DNA from: Streptomyces prunicolor NBRC 13075
Lineage (GTDB): Bacteria > Actinomycetota > Actinomycetes > Streptomycetales > Streptomycetaceae
Direction: 5' to 3'
Length of the DNA stretch: 64,000 nucleotides
Assembly (NCBI RefSeq): GCF_000367365.1
Contig: NZ_BARF01000002.1
Location: forward strand, 1 to 64,000
A program made the position numbers and the translations under genes. Shown here one piece after another: positions 7,613 to 17,024 of this stretch. The notes beneath the pieces are model-generated. The model made no database searches. It saw nothing but the letters and a program-made list of their open reading frames with translations, and was not told the origin of the DNA. Positions within the stretch are counted from its first letter, which is position 1; each line of letters begins with the position of its first letter.

Positions 7613-9871
7613 TCAGCTGCTCGTCTTCTGCGTCAGGTCGTAGAAGGTGGCCGAACCGACCGTCACCTTCTTGTAGTTCTTCTCGACCCACGAGGAGATC
7701 TGCGAGGAGCTGCCCGTGCTGCTGCCGCCCATTCCGGTGCTGCCCGAGATGAAGTAGTGGATCTTGCCGTCCGCCACGTACTTCTTGAACTGGGCCAGCG
7801 TCGGCGACGGGTCGGTGCCGTTGAAGCCGCCGATCGCCATCACCGGGTCGCCGGTGGCGAGTTGGTAGCTCGCGGCGTTCTGGGAGCCGATGGACGCGGC
7901 GACCCAGGTGTACTTGCCTGCGTCCGTCTGGAGGAGCTTCTTGGCCGCCGAGGTGACCGTCGCGCCGTTGAGCAGGCCGCCGACGCCACCGCCGCCGCCC
8001 ATGCCTCCGTCGCCGCCCGTCTGACCGCCGAAGCCGCCGCCCTGGTTCTGCGTGGTGCCGCCGCCACCGGGGGTGGTGCCGGTACCGCCGCCAGGAGCTG
8101 TGCCCGTGCCGCCGCCGGGGAAGCCGCCGCCCTGGTTCTGGGTGGTGCCGCCGTTGCCGCCCTGCTGGCCGGGCATGGTGCCCGTGCCGCCGGTGCGGTT
8201 GCCGCCGCCGAAGCCGCCTCGGCCACCGCCGCCCGGACCGCCGCCGCCCATCATGCTCGCGCCGGCCGGACCGGCCGTCGGGATGGAGCCGGTGTGTGCG
8301 GAGTTGACCGTGGAGAGGGTGTACGCCGCCGGGCCCGCGAGGCCCGCCACAATGCTCAAGCCGACTGCCGCGAGCGCGAGTTGGCGGCCGATCTTCGCTA
8401 CGAAGATCAGGCCGAGCGCGCCCGCCAGGGAGCCGAGGAGGACCAGCCACTTCAGCCAGGGCAGGTAGTCGGAGGTCCGGTTGAGGAGGACGTAGCCCCA
8501 GACGCCGGCCGCAACTACCGCTGCCGCGAGGGTGATTGACGCCCAGATCTCGCCGCGCTTCTCCCAGAGGGAGCCGGCGCCGATGCCGATCACCGCGGCC
8601 ATGTAGGGGGCCAGCGCGATCGTGTAGTACTGGTGGAAGATGCCGGCCATGTAGCTGAAGACGACCAGGGTCGTCACCAGCGAGCCGCCCCACACCAGCA
8701 TCGAACTGCGCCTGACGGAGGTGCGGTTGAGCTTGCGCGTGGCCACCAGGCCCGCGACGAGGAGGATCAGGGCGGTGGGGAGCAGCCAGGAGATCTGGCT
8801 GCCGATCTCGTCGTTGAACATGCGGTTCCAGCCGGTGGCGCCCCACATGCCCGTGCCGGTGCCGCCGCCTCCGCCGCCGACGCTGCCGGTCTCGTCGCCG
8901 CTGAGGCGGCCGAACCCGTTGTAGCCGAAGGTCAGTTCAAGGAAGCTGTTGTTCTGCGAGCCGCCGATGTAGGGGCGCGAGGAGGCCGGCCACAGTTCGA
9001 CGAGCGCCACCCACCAGCCGGCCGCGACGACCAACGCGCCGGTGGCCAGGCCCAGTTGGGCGAACCTCTTCTTCACGCTCACCGGCGCGCAGACCGCGTA
9101 GACGATGGCCAGCGGCGGCAGGATCAGGAAAGCTTGCAGGGTCTTCGACAGGAACGCGAAGCCGATCGCGACTCCGGCCCACACCAGCCACTTCGTACGG
9201 CCGTCCTCCAGGGCCCGGACGACGAGGTAGCAGGCGAGCGCCATGAGCAACGCCAGTGCGGCGTCAGGGTTGTTGAAGCGGAACATCAGCGCGGCGACCG
9301 GGGTGAGCGCCAGCACGGCGCCCGCGATCAGACCGGCCTGGGGGCTGTGCCGACGGCGTACCGCCGCGTAGACGACCGCGACCGTGCCGACGCCCATGAG
9401 GACCTCGGGGACCAGGATCGCCCACGAGTTGAGGCCGAAGATGCGGACCGAGATCTCCATCGGCCACAGGAAGGCCGAGGGCTTGTCGACGGTGATCGCG
9501 TTGCCCGCGTCGAGCGAGCCGAACAGGAACGCCTTCCAGCTCTTGCTGCCGGCCTGAACGGCCGCCGAGTAGAAGGAGTTGGAGTAGCCGGACGCGCTCA
9601 GGTTGTAGAGGTAGAGCAGCGCCGTCGCCAGCAGCATGCCCCAGAACGCGGGGCGCGCCCAGCGCGGGTCCTCGGGCCGGCCGCGCCACAGGCGGCGCCC
9701 GAGCGGCTGCTTGGGCTCACCGGCCTGGGGGGCCAAGGTGTCGGTGTCCGCGGGCGCCACCGGCTCGTGCACGGCCGTATCTCTGCCGGTGTCGCTGTCA
9801 CCGGTAGGCGGCCCCCAGGACGAGGGGCTGCCTCCTCCCGGGTAGGTCGTCTGATCGGTGTCGGTGGTCAT
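7613..9871 (-). CDS. ArnT/YkcB-like polytopic glycosyltransferase (GT39/GT83-like)
   Basis: 752 residues. A Pro/Thr-rich cytoplasmic leader is followed by about 11-13 membrane helices (residues ~72-530). The first external loop has the acidic catalytic-type signature of polyprenyl-phosphate-sugar-dependent enzymes (NSFYSAAVQAGSKSWKAFLFGSLD, then ITVDKPSAFLW). FRFNNPDAALALL is also characteristic. Residues ~545-640 are an extremely Gly-rich linker with two GGTTQNQGGGF copies, and a globular outer domain of about 110 residues closes the protein, as in YkcB-type enzymes. Its ATG overlaps the stop of the upstream GT2-GtrA gene (ATGA). It probably transfers a sugar from a lipid carrier to an envelope acceptor. 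Confidence 0.85.
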   Translation of the reverse strand: MTTDTDQTTYPGGGSPSSWGPPTGDSDTGRDTAVHEPVAPADTDTLAPQAGEPKQPLGRRLWRGRPEDPRWARPAFWGMLLATALLYLYNLSASGYSNSFYSAAVQAGSKSWKAFLFGSLDAGNAITVDKPSAFLWPMEISVRIFGLNSWAILVPEVLMGVGTVAVVYAAVRRRHSPQAGLIAGAVLALTPVAALMFRFNNPDAALALLMALACYLVVRALEDGRTKWLVWAGVAIGFAFLSKTLQAFLILPPLAIVYAVCAPVSVKKRFAQLGLATGALVVAAGWWVALVELWPASSRPYIGGSQNNSFLELTFGYNGFGRLSGDETGSVGGGGGGTGTGMWGATGWNRMFNDEIGSQISWLLPTALILLVAGLVATRKLNRTSVRRSSMLVWGGSLVTTLVVFSYMAGIFHQYYTIALAPYMAAVIGIGAGSLWEKRGEIWASITLAAAVVAAGVWGYVLLNRTSDYLPWLKWLVLLGSLAGALGLIFVAKIGRQLALAAVGLSIVAGLAGPAAYTLSTVNSAHTGSIPTAGPAGASMMGGGGPGGGGRGGFGGGNRTGGTGTMPGQQGGNGGTTQNQGGGFPGGGTGTAPGGGTGTTPGGGGTTQNQGGGFGGQTGGDGGMGGGGGVGGLLNGATVTSAAKKLLQTDAGKYTWVAASIGSQNAASYQLATGDPVMAIGGFNGTDPSPTLAQFKKYVADGKIHYFISGSTGMGGSSTGSSSQISSWVEKNYKKVTVGSATFYDLTQKTSS

Positions 9872-11382
9872 CGGGGGTCCCTCGGATCGGTGTCGTGGGG
9901 ACGCACCGGCTGCAACTGCATCGTCGCGTCCCTCCAGGTGCCGTCCGCGGCTTCACCGGCGCGGAACTGGGTGGTGGTGTCGTACGACCCCTGGTGGGCC
10001 TGGGGCTGCTGCCGCTGGGGCAGCGGGGCGTACGAACCGGGGTACTGCGGGTTCTGGGGGTTGTGCGGGTACTGCGTCGCCGTCGAATAGGTGGGCGACG
10101 AAGGGGTGTTGAGGGCTACGACCGTCGACTCCTCGGCGCTGTCGCCGCGGTCCGGGAACACCCAGGCACGGAAGAGCAGGAAGCGGAGGACGGTCGCGGC
10201 GAGGTTGGCGGCCACCAGGACCGCGAGTTCGGTGGAGTGCGCCGGGTTGCTGCTGGCCGCGTTCAGGGCGGCGAGCGAACCACTGGTCAGCGCGAGGCCG
10301 ATGGCGAAGACGACGAGGCCCTGCGCCTGGTGGCGGACGGCGCCGCCCCGGCCGCGGACCCCGAAGGTCAGCCTGCGGTTGGCGGCGGTGTTGGCGACCG
10401 CCGAGACCAGCAGGGCGAGCGCGTTGGCGACCTGTGAGCCGCCGAACTGCCGGAAGAGGCTGTAGAGGACGAGGTAGAAGAGGGTGGAGAGACCGCCGAC
10501 CACGCAGAACCCGACGAGCTGGCGGGCCAGCCCCTTGGGCACGTCCTGGATGTCGCGGTCGCGCGGATCGTCGCCGAAGGGCCGCGTGACGCGGTCGAGC
10601 GGCAGCGAACCGGAGGCCAGGGCCTTGCCCACGCGCCACACTCCCTTCAGGTCCTCGGTCGCCGTCCTGACGATGTGGACGGTCGAGTTCGGGTCGTCGA
10701 CCCAGTCGACCGGCACCTCGTGGATACGGAGTCCGGCACGTTCGGCCAGCACCAGCATCTCGGTGTCGAAGAACCAGCCGGTGTCCTCGACGAGCGGCAG
10801 CAGCGCCTGGGCCACATCACGCCGGATCGCCTTGAATCCGCACTGGGCGTCCGAGAAGCGGGCCTGGAGCGAGCCGCGCAGGATCAGGTTGTAGGTCCGG
10901 CTGATGAACTCGCGCTTGGCGCCACGCACGACACGCGACGAGCGGGCCAGCCGGGAACCGATCGCCAGGTCGGAGTGACCGGAGATCAGCGGCGCCACCA
11001 GGGGGAGCAGCGCGTTGAGGTCGGTGGAGAGGTCGACGTCCATGTAGGCGAGGATCGGGGCGTCCGAGGCGGACCAGACGGTGCGCAGTGCTCGACCGCG
11101 CCCCTTCTGCTCCAGCCGGAACGATTTGACCTCCGGGATGTCCGACTCCAGCCGCGCTGCCACCTGAGGAGTGGTGTCGATCGACGCGTTGTCCGCGATG
11201 GTGATGCGGAACGCGTACGGGAACGTGCGCTTGAGGTGCTCGTGCAGTCTGAGCACACATGGCTGGAGGTCCTTCTCCTCGTTGTAGACGGGGATCACTA
11301 CGTCCAGGACAGGCGTACCGGCGTCTCCGGCCGGGAGGTGCTCCCGCGCCGGCAGGGTGCCGGGAGAAGTGTCGGTTCGCAT
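9868..11382 (-). CDS. GT2 polyprenyl-phosphate glycosyltransferase fused to a GtrA-like membrane domain
   Basis: 504 residues. Residues ~22-260 form a GT-A dolichyl-phosphate-glucose/mannose synthase-like domain (VVIPVYNEE, NASIDTT, AYMDVDLSTD as the metal-binding DxD region, AIGSRL, QCGFKAIRRD). Residues ~300-425 hold four helices of GtrA type (LVGFCVVGGLSTLFYL, NRRLTF). A Pro/Gln/Tyr-rich tail of about 75 residues follows. The ATG at 11382 has GAGGAG upstream; longer forms would run into the kinase gene. It likely makes, and with the GtrA part flips, the lipid-linked sugar used by the ArnT-like enzyme encoded next. Confidence 0.87.
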   Translation of the reverse strand: MRTDTSPGTLPAREHLPAGDAGTPVLDVVIPVYNEEKDLQPCVLRLHEHLKRTFPYAFRITIADNASIDTTPQVAARLESDIPEVKSFRLEQKGRGRALRTVWSASDAPILAYMDVDLSTDLNALLPLVAPLISGHSDLAIGSRLARSSRVVRGAKREFISRTYNLILRGSLQARFSDAQCGFKAIRRDVAQALLPLVEDTGWFFDTEMLVLAERAGLRIHEVPVDWVDDPNSTVHIVRTATEDLKGVWRVGKALASGSLPLDRVTRPFGDDPRDRDIQDVPKGLARQLVGFCVVGGLSTLFYLVLYSLFRQFGGSQVANALALLVSAVANTAANRRLTFGVRGRGGAVRHQAQGLVVFAIGLALTSGSLAALNAASSNPAHSTELAVLVAANLAATVLRFLLFRAWVFPDRGDSAEESTVVALNTPSSPTYSTATQYPHNPQNPQYPGSYAPLPQRQQPQAHQGSYDTTTQFRAGEAADGTWRDATMQLQPVRPHDTDPRDPR

Positions 11383-11396
11383 GGAACCGACTCTCC

Positions 11397-13100
11397 TCAA
11401 GCGCCCTGTTGCACCCATGTGGTGGCACTGTGCTGTGCCTGTGAGTGCGATTGCCAATTTGTTTCGGGGGCGGGCGCGGGCACAGCCGGTGCGAGCGCGG
11501 GAAGATGCACGGTGAACACAGTGCGTCCGGGAACGCTGTCCACGGTGACCGCGCCGCCGTGTGCGGTCGCGACCGCCTGCACGATGGCGAGGCCCAGACC
11601 CGTCGATCCCGTGGAGCGGGAACGCGCCGAGTCGCCGCGCGCGAACCGCTCGAAGACATGCGGCAGCAAATCGGGCGGGATGCCCTGGCCGTTGTCCTCG
11701 ACGTCCACGCACATCCACGGGCCGCGTCGCTGTACGCGTGCGGTGATCGTCGTACCCGGTGGGGTGTGCTTGCGGGCGTTGCCCAGCAGGTTGATGAGCA
11801 CCTGCTGGATACGGGCCGCGTCCGCCGACACGAGGGCCGGTTCGTCGGGCAGGTCGAGGCGCCAGTTGTGGTCCATGCCGGCCGCGCGCGAGTCGCTGAT
11901 GGTGTCCACGACGAGCGGGATGAGGTCGGTCTGGTCGAACTGGAGCGGTCTGCCCGCGTCGAGCCGGGCGAGGAGCAGCAGATCCTCCACGAGGAGGGTC
12001 ATGCGCCCGGCTTCGGACTCGATTCTCCCGAGGGCGTGCTTGGTGTCGGGCCCGGTCTGTTCGCGTCCGCGCCGGGTCAGCTCCGCGTAGCCGCGGATGG
12101 AGGCGAGGGGCGTACGCAGCTCATGACTGGCGTCGGCCACGAACTGCCGTACCCGCATCTCGCTCTGCTGTCTGGCGTGCAGGGCACCGTGGACGTGGTC
12201 GAGCATCCTGTTGAGCGCAGCTCCGACCTGGCCGACCTCGGTGTGCGGGTCGGTCTCGGACTCGGGGACACGTTCGTTGAGAGTGACTTCGCCGGTGTGG
12301 AGGGGGAGTTCGGAGACGCGGGTGGCGGTGGAGGCCACGCGGCGGAGGGGGCGGGTGGCGATGCCGACCAGTACGTAGCCGGCGATCCCGGCGGCGACCA
12401 GGCCGGCGGCGGTGACGCTGAGCTCGACGAGGATGAGGGTGTTGACGGTGTTGTCGACGTCTGCGGTCGGCAGGGCGACGTAGTAACCCTCGTTGGTGGT
12501 GTCGGGGCTCTTGGCGTACTTGACCAGGTAGTCACCGAGCCCCGGAATGGTCACTGCGTGCGTGTTGCCGTCCTTCGACACGGACGCGAGGGCCTGCTTC
12601 TGCGCCGTGTTGAGACCGACGGCGTTCATCTTCTTGAACGCGCCGCTGCTGTCGGTCACCTGCTGGCTGTAGGACGCGCTGGCGATCGCGCCCTTCTTCA
12701 CGTAGGCGGCAACGGTCTTCTCCTGCGTCGGACCGTTGGTGAGGAGCTTGTTGACCCTGCCGGCCGGCGTCTGGACGGGAACGGAATCGTCGCTCCCGGA
12801 AGAGGTGGACGAGGTCGAAGGGGTCGTGGAAGTGGAGGCCTTGCCGTTCGGGTTCGCCGGACCACCCGGTCCGTCCTCCGGGCTGCCCTGAGGGCGGCCC
12901 ACCGCACGGATGGCCGTCTCCGTGACCTTGCCCTTGAGCTGGTCGTACAGGTGCGACTGCAAAGCGACAGTCGTCACCGTCCCGATCACCGCACACACCA
13001 CCGCGATCAGCGTCACGGACGCGACGACGAGCCGGGTCCGCAGGGTGCGCGGCTTACCCGCTCGTTTCTTCTGCGCACGCGGCCGTCGTCGCCCGCTCAT
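11397..13100 (-). CDS. Two-component sensor histidine kinase
   Basis: 567 residues: a basic N-terminus, TM1 at ~25-50, an extracellular sensor of about 170 residues with a Ser/Thr/Pro-rich patch, TM2 at ~225-250, HAMP, DHp with SHELRTP (phosphoacceptor His326) and HATPase with NLLGNARKHT, DNGQGIP and GSTGLGLAIV. A Pro/Ala/Gln-rich tail of about 30 residues follows. Its ATG overlaps the response-regulator stop (ATGA), and the GT2-GtrA gene starts 14 bases after its stop, so envelope-sugar genes are wired to this sensor. Confidence 0.92.
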   Translation of the reverse strand: MSGRRRPRAQKKRAGKPRTLRTRLVVASVTLIAVVCAVIGTVTTVALQSHLYDQLKGKVTETAIRAVGRPQGSPEDGPGGPANPNGKASTSTTPSTSSTSSGSDDSVPVQTPAGRVNKLLTNGPTQEKTVAAYVKKGAIASASYSQQVTDSSGAFKKMNAVGLNTAQKQALASVSKDGNTHAVTIPGLGDYLVKYAKSPDTTNEGYYVALPTADVDNTVNTLILVELSVTAAGLVAAGIAGYVLVGIATRPLRRVASTATRVSELPLHTGEVTLNERVPESETDPHTEVGQVGAALNRMLDHVHGALHARQQSEMRVRQFVADASHELRTPLASIRGYAELTRRGREQTGPDTKHALGRIESEAGRMTLLVEDLLLLARLDAGRPLQFDQTDLIPLVVDTISDSRAAGMDHNWRLDLPDEPALVSADAARIQQVLINLLGNARKHTPPGTTITARVQRRGPWMCVDVEDNGQGIPPDLLPHVFERFARGDSARSRSTGSTGLGLAIVQAVATAHGGAVTVDSVPGRTVFTVHLPALAPAVPAPAPETNWQSHSQAQHSATTWVQQGA

Positions 13101-13837
13101 GAGGCCGCGGGCTTGATCAGGTAACCGGCACCGCGCCGGGTGTGGATCATCGGCTCACGTCCCGCGTCGATCTTCCGGCGGAGGTACGAGATGTAGAGCT
13201 CGACCACATTGGCCTGCCCACCGAAGTCGTACGACCACACACGGTCGAGGATCTGCGCTTTGCTGAGTACACGCCGGGGATTACGCATGAGGAAGCGCAA
13301 CAGCTCAAACTCGGTCGCGGTGAGGTGGATGCCCTCACCGGCCCGCGACACCTCGTGGCTGTCCTCGTCGAGGGTGAGGTCACCCACGACCAGCACGGAG
13401 TCCGAGCGGCGGTCGGCGGCACCGGAGCGGCGGATCAGTCCGCGCAGCCGGGCGACGACCTCTTCGAGGCTGAAGGGCTTGGTGACGTAGTCGTCGCCAC
13501 CGGCGGTGAGCCCGGCGATACGGTCCTCGACGGCGTCCTTCGCCGTCAGGAACAGCACCGGGACGTCCGGCAGTTCTCTGCGCATCCGACCGAGAACGGT
13601 CAGGCCGTCCATGTCCGGCAGCATCATGTCGAGGACGACGGCGTCGGGCCGGAACTCACGCGCGGTCTGGATCGCGCCGGTTCCGTCACCCGCGCTTCTG
13701 ATCTGCCAGCCCTCGTATCGGAGGGCCATGGACAGCAGCTCGGTGATCGACAGCTCGTCGTCCACCACAAGCACTCGGACGGGGCTCCCGTCCGGCCTCA
13801 GCAGTTCGGTGCGCCCCTGGGGCGAGGTCGTGGTCAT
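13097..13837 (-). CDS. OmpR/PhoB-family response regulator
   Basis: 246 residues. The receiver (~20-135) has the acidic pocket D26-D27, phosphoacceptor D70 in VVLDMMLPD and the TKPF lysine; a winged-helix DNA-binding domain lies at ~145-240 (TATEFELLRFLMRNPRRVLSK, then YISYLRRKID). The ATG at 13837 has AAGGTG upstream; a GTG two codons earlier is an alternative. It is the first gene of the operon RR-HK-GT2/GtrA-ArnT and probably controls that operon through the dyad at 13883-13908. Confidence 0.92.
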   Translation of the reverse strand: MTTTSPQGRTELLRPDGSPVRVLVVDDELSITELLSMALRYEGWQIRSAGDGTGAIQTAREFRPDAVVLDMMLPDMDGLTVLGRMRRELPDVPVLFLTAKDAVEDRIAGLTAGGDDYVTKPFSLEEVVARLRGLIRRSGAADRRSDSVLVVGDLTLDEDSHEVSRAGEGIHLTATEFELLRFLMRNPRRVLSKAQILDRVWSYDFGGQANVVELYISYLRRKIDAGREPMIHTRRGAGYLIKPAAS

Positions 13838-13882
13838 AGTGGACACCTTGTCGGGGTCCCCTAAGAGCACGCTTTCCAGAGT

Positions 13883-13908
13883 CTGTGATTTTCCTGAGAA
13901 ACTCACAG
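13883..13908. promoter_or_regulatory. 26-bp dyad upstream of the response-regulator gene
   Basis: Outer arms CTGTGA and TCACAG are perfect, and an inner TTTC/GAAA pair is nested, giving about 10 of 13 symmetric positions. It lies 46-71 bases upstream of the start codon, where a promoter would be. It is a candidate binding site for the regulator encoded downstream. Confidence 0.45.
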
Positions 13909-14057
13909 GCACCACTCAGGGAACACCTTGAAACCGCTTGCCCAACGCTCATCCGACGGTCATGAAGCCGTGCGCGCCTTACACACCCGCCCCTCCCTCC
14001 CCTCCATCTGCACACTCTCCCCGCATTCCCCATACCGGCCGTACTCTCAGCTCCCGC

Positions 14058-14984
14058 TCACGGTCCGAACAGCCGCGCCCCGTTGTCATGGCAGACCGCC
14101 CGCAGCCAATCCTCGCCCAGGTCCAGCCGCTCCAGGGCGTGCAGCTGGTGAACGTACGGATACGGAATGTTCGGGAAGTCGCTGCCCAGGAGCACCCGGT
14201 CGCCGAGCGCGGCCAGCCGGGGGAGTGCGCGGGGCGGGAAGGGCGCGAAGCGCTCACTGAAGTCGGTGAACGCCATCGTCGTGTCCAGCCGCACCTCCCC
14301 GTACCGTTCGGCCAGGTCCAGGAAGTCCTCGTACTCCGGCATCCCCATGTGCGCGAGGACGAGTCGCAGCCGGGGGTGCCGGGCCAGCACCCGTGCGATC
14401 GGCTCGGGTCCGGTGTGCTTGCCGGGTGCGGGACCCGACCCGCAGTGGATGACGACGGGCGTCCCGCTCTCGGCGAGCAACCCCCAAGCCGGGTCCAGGA
14501 GTTCATCGGCCGGGTCGTACGCACCCACCTGCACATGCGCCTTGAACACCCGCGCGCCGGCATCGAGGGCTCGCCGCACGTAGTCCTCGACTCCCGGCTC
14601 CGGGAAGAGGGTCGAGGTGTGCAGACAGTCGGGTGTGCGCGCGGCGAAGTCGACGGCCCAGCCGTTGAGCCACTCGGCCATCCCGGGCTTGTGCGGATAG
14701 AGCATGGCGGTGAAAGCGCGTACTCCGAACTCCCTTATCAGCGCGACCCGTTCCGCCTCCTCCTTCCGGTACGTGATCGGCCACTCCAGTGCTCCACCGG
14801 TCGCCGGCCCGAGCGCGTCGAAGTAGTCCCAGACCTTGCGCAGCACCCGCTCGGGCATGAAGTGGGTGTGCACGTCGACGAGCCCGGGGAGCCCGAGCCG
14901 CCGCCAGAACGCCCGGACTTCGGCCACTTCAGATGCTTCGCCTGCTTCGGCCACTTCGGCTGCTTCGGTCTTCTCAGCGTCCAC
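14058..14984 (-). CDS. Amidohydrolase-2-family metal-dependent hydrolase
   Basis: 308 residues from a GTG with GGGAGGA six bases upstream. A Glu/Ala-rich leader of about 20 residues comes from a short DNA repeat. The TIM barrel has VDVHTHF (the HxH metal pair), VIHCGSG, LAHMG and GSDFPN, the metal and catalytic positions of PF04909 proteins (ACMS-decarboxylase/uracil-thiol-hydrolase type). The substrate is not evident. The gene lies downstream of DUF2797 on the same strand with a 58-base gap. An upstream GTG would extend it, but without a ribosome site. Confidence 0.82.
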   Translation of the reverse strand: MDAEKTEAAEVAEAGEASEVAEVRAFWRRLGLPGLVDVHTHFMPERVLRKVWDYFDALGPATGGALEWPITYRKEEAERVALIREFGVRAFTAMLYPHKPGMAEWLNGWAVDFAARTPDCLHTSTLFPEPGVEDYVRRALDAGARVFKAHVQVGAYDPADELLDPAWGLLAESGTPVVIHCGSGPAPGKHTGPEPIARVLARHPRLRLVLAHMGMPEYEDFLDLAERYGEVRLDTTMAFTDFSERFAPFPPRALPRLAALGDRVLLGSDFPNIPYPYVHQLHALERLDLGEDWLRAVCHDNGARLFGP

Positions 14985-15042
14985 GTCTGATCCTCCCTGC
15001 CCGATGACGACAGTCACTTCGGCCACGCTGCCAGAACCGGCC

Positions 15043-15987
15043 TCAGAACAACCCCTCCTGCACCCCCGGCGCCTCCCGCCTGAACTCCCGTACCGGCACG
15101 GTGAATCCACCCGTCTCACCCCTGTCACCCCTGTCACCCCCGGAGGAACCGGCCGGGATCAGCTCCCACCCCGTCATCAGCCGCGTGTCCAGCACGACCA
15201 CCCCCCGCCCGGTCGCGAGGTGGAGGTCCGGTCCCGCCACCGCGACGACCTCCCCGCTCACCACCCCGCCCGCGACCAGCCCGCTCACCTCGCCGACCGC
15301 GGCCGGGAGTCCCGCGAGGCCGAAGACGTCGACGTGGTCCACGGGTCGGTACGGCTCGCGGTGGAGCGACTCCGGCCATTCGCGCAGCGCGAGGGCCCAT
15401 CCGTGCAGCTCGGCGATCTCGGCGGCCCGCTCCTCGGCGGACCCCGGCAACGCGGACCGTACGGCGCGCTTCTCGCCGTAGGGAATCCGGTCCGGCACCC
15501 GGAGGGCGGCGCGCAGCAACTCCTCCGTGCGCCGCGCCGCCATCAACGGGCCGAGGCCGAGCCAGCTGAAGCAGACGGCACCCTGCTCAAGCAGTCGCGC
15601 CGAGCCGCGCTCTTCGGCGGTGATGCCGACCTTGAGCAGGCCGGGACCGAACCAGGCCAGATATACGTGGTACGGCCGCGGGTCGTCCGCGATCGTGTCG
15701 GCGGCCACCGAGTGCGCCCGGTCCAGCCGCGCGCACTCCTCGCACCGCGCCCCCGTACTCCGCTCCGGCACGGCCGCCCGCACCGGACAGGCGTTCCCCC
15801 GCGCCCCCACGCATGTCCGCCCGCCCCCTTCCGCGACCTCGAAGGCCACCCGCTTCCCCCGGGGCAACGGGCTCCCGCGCCCGCCGTCCCACTTCAGCTC
15901 GGGACCGCCCGCCGCCCACCGCAGCCCCGAGCACTTCCATGCCTGCGATGCCTTCGGTGCCTGCGATCCCCGTGCTGTCTGTGCCAT
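15043..15987 (-). CDS. DUF2797 family protein
   Basis: 314 residues. An N-terminal Cys cluster (CVGARGNACP, then CEECARL) suggests a bound metal. The central HVYLAWFGPGLLKVGIT...RLLEQGA segment is characteristic of DUF2797 and looks like the GIY-YIG-type beta-hairpin and helix arrangement (LKVGIT followed by an arginine), though nuclease activity is not established. It is conserved in Streptomyces with no known job. It sits 36 bases after the small membrane protein gene at 16024-16401. Confidence 0.75.
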   Translation of the reverse strand: MAQTARGSQAPKASQAWKCSGLRWAAGGPELKWDGGRGSPLPRGKRVAFEVAEGGGRTCVGARGNACPVRAAVPERSTGARCEECARLDRAHSVAADTIADDPRPYHVYLAWFGPGLLKVGITAEERGSARLLEQGAVCFSWLGLGPLMAARRTEELLRAALRVPDRIPYGEKRAVRSALPGSAEERAAEIAELHGWALALREWPESLHREPYRPVDHVDVFGLAGLPAAVGEVSGLVAGGVVSGEVVAVAGPDLHLATGRGVVVLDTRLMTGWELIPAGSSGGDRGDRGETGGFTVPVREFRREAPGVQEGLF

Positions 15988-16023
15988 CGCTCACGAGATT
16001 AGACGGCGCCACTGACAATGCCG

Positions 16024-16401
16024 TCAGCCCGCGGTTTCACCGACCGGAGCCGACTCCCGGTACGCGACCGCGCGCTCCTCGGCCGTGTACTCCGCCGCCG
16101 CCCGCCCCCGCCCCGCCAACCGGCACCCGACACACCCGGCATGCCCCGCCCGCGCCAACGGGTCCCGCACCCGCATCCCCCACTGCGCCCGGTCCCGTCG
16201 CCCGGGCGGCTTGCCCCACCCGGTGAGATGGAGCGCCCAGGTGACCAGGACGCTCACCGCGACGATCCCCAGCCCGCCGCCGATCAGCGGGGCGGAGACC
16301 ACGCACATCCCCACCCCGGCGACGGTCGTCCCGAGGGTCGCGATACCGAATCCGGTCCAGCCCGCGACCGTATGTCCCTCGTCATACTGATGTGCGCTCA
16401 C
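16024..16401 (-). CDS. HGxxPAAW-type small membrane protein
   Basis: 125 residues. The start DEGHTVAGWTGFGI matches the short His-Gly-x-x-Pro-Ala-x-Trp-like motif of this Streptomyces family. Two hydrophobic segments (~15-60) are followed by a basic, Ala/Arg-rich cytoplasmic tail with a CxxC-type pair (GCVGCRL). Role unknown. It is the first gene of a minus-strand run with DUF2797 and the amidohydrolase, and is divergent from the MarR gene at 16494. Confidence 0.65.
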   Translation of the reverse strand: MSAHQYDEGHTVAGWTGFGIATLGTTVAGVGMCVVSAPLIGGGLGIVAVSVLVTWALHLTGWGKPPGRRDRAQWGMRVRDPLARAGHAGCVGCRLAGRGRAAAEYTAEERAVAYRESAPVGETAG

Positions 16402-16439
16402 GTGCGGCCTCCCTCGAAGCCCAGACAGACAACAGGTAC

Positions 16440-16484
16440 CTCACTCGCTAAGAAGTTTAGAATAGAAACCTCTCACTAGCTAAG
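16440..16484. promoter_or_regulatory. Direct repeats CTCACTnGCTAAG before the MarR gene
   Basis: The 13-base motif occurs at 16440-16452 and 16472-16484, 32 bp apart (three helical turns), in an AT-rich divergent promoter region. It may be an operator for the adjacent MarR protein. Confidence 0.45.
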
Positions 16485-16493
16485 GCAATAACC

Positions 16494-17024
16494 ATGCACG
16501 CCAAGCCTCGCCCCGCCGCCACCCCGGCCCAGGCGCTGGACGCGATGGACTCCCTCATCGCCACCGCCCAGCTCGGTCAGCAGGAAATGGCCGAGCGGCT
16601 GGGTCTGAACGTCACCGATCTCGTCTGTTTCGCCTACGTCATCAGGTCCGGCGAGCACCTCCTCACCGCGGGCGACCTCGCCGCACACGTCCACGTCACG
16701 ACGGGCGCGGTGACCGGCATCCTCAACCGCCTGGAGCGCGCCGGTTTCATCACCCGCGTCCCCGACCCGACCGACCGCCGCCGCGTCCGCGTGGCCCCGG
16801 TACCGGCGGCGGTGGCCCGCGTGGTCGCCCTCTACGGCCCCTACTACGACCGCCTCAACGCCCAGTTCGCCGACTACTCCCCCGCCGAGATCGCCGTACT
16901 GAACGACTGGTTCACGCGGACGTCGACGCTGGCGCAGGGCTACATGGAGGAACTCCGGGCGCGGGACGGGGAACAGGGGACGGGGAACAGGGGACGGGAA
17001 ACGGGGAACAGGGGACGGGGGTAA
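16494..17024 (+). CDS. MarR-family transcriptional regulator
   Basis: 176 residues. The winged helix is at ~50-110 (TAGDLAAHVHVTTGAVTGILNRLERAG, wing DPTDRRRVRV). AAGG lies 8 bases before the ATG. The last ~20 residues (EQGTGNRGRE-type repeats) are encoded by a simple DNA repeat and are probably unstructured. It is divergent from the HGxxPAAW gene and upstream of the GtrA-like gene. The ligand and targets are unknown; self-regulation through the repeats just upstream is plausible. Confidence 0.85.
   Translation: MHAKPRPAATPAQALDAMDSLIATAQLGQQEMAERLGLNVTDLVCFAYVIRSGEHLLTAGDLAAHVHVTTGAVTGILNRLERAGFITRVPDPTDRRRVRVAPVPAAVARVVALYGPYYDRLNAQFADYSPAEIAVLNDWFTRTSTLAQGYMEELRARDGEQGTGNRGRETGNRGRG
16965..17023 (+). 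repeat. Short GGGGAACAGGGGAC tandem repeat at the MarR gene end
   Basis: About four imperfect copies of a 14-base G-rich unit end the reading frame. Copy number probably varies by slippage, altering only the disordered C-terminus. Confidence 0.7.
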
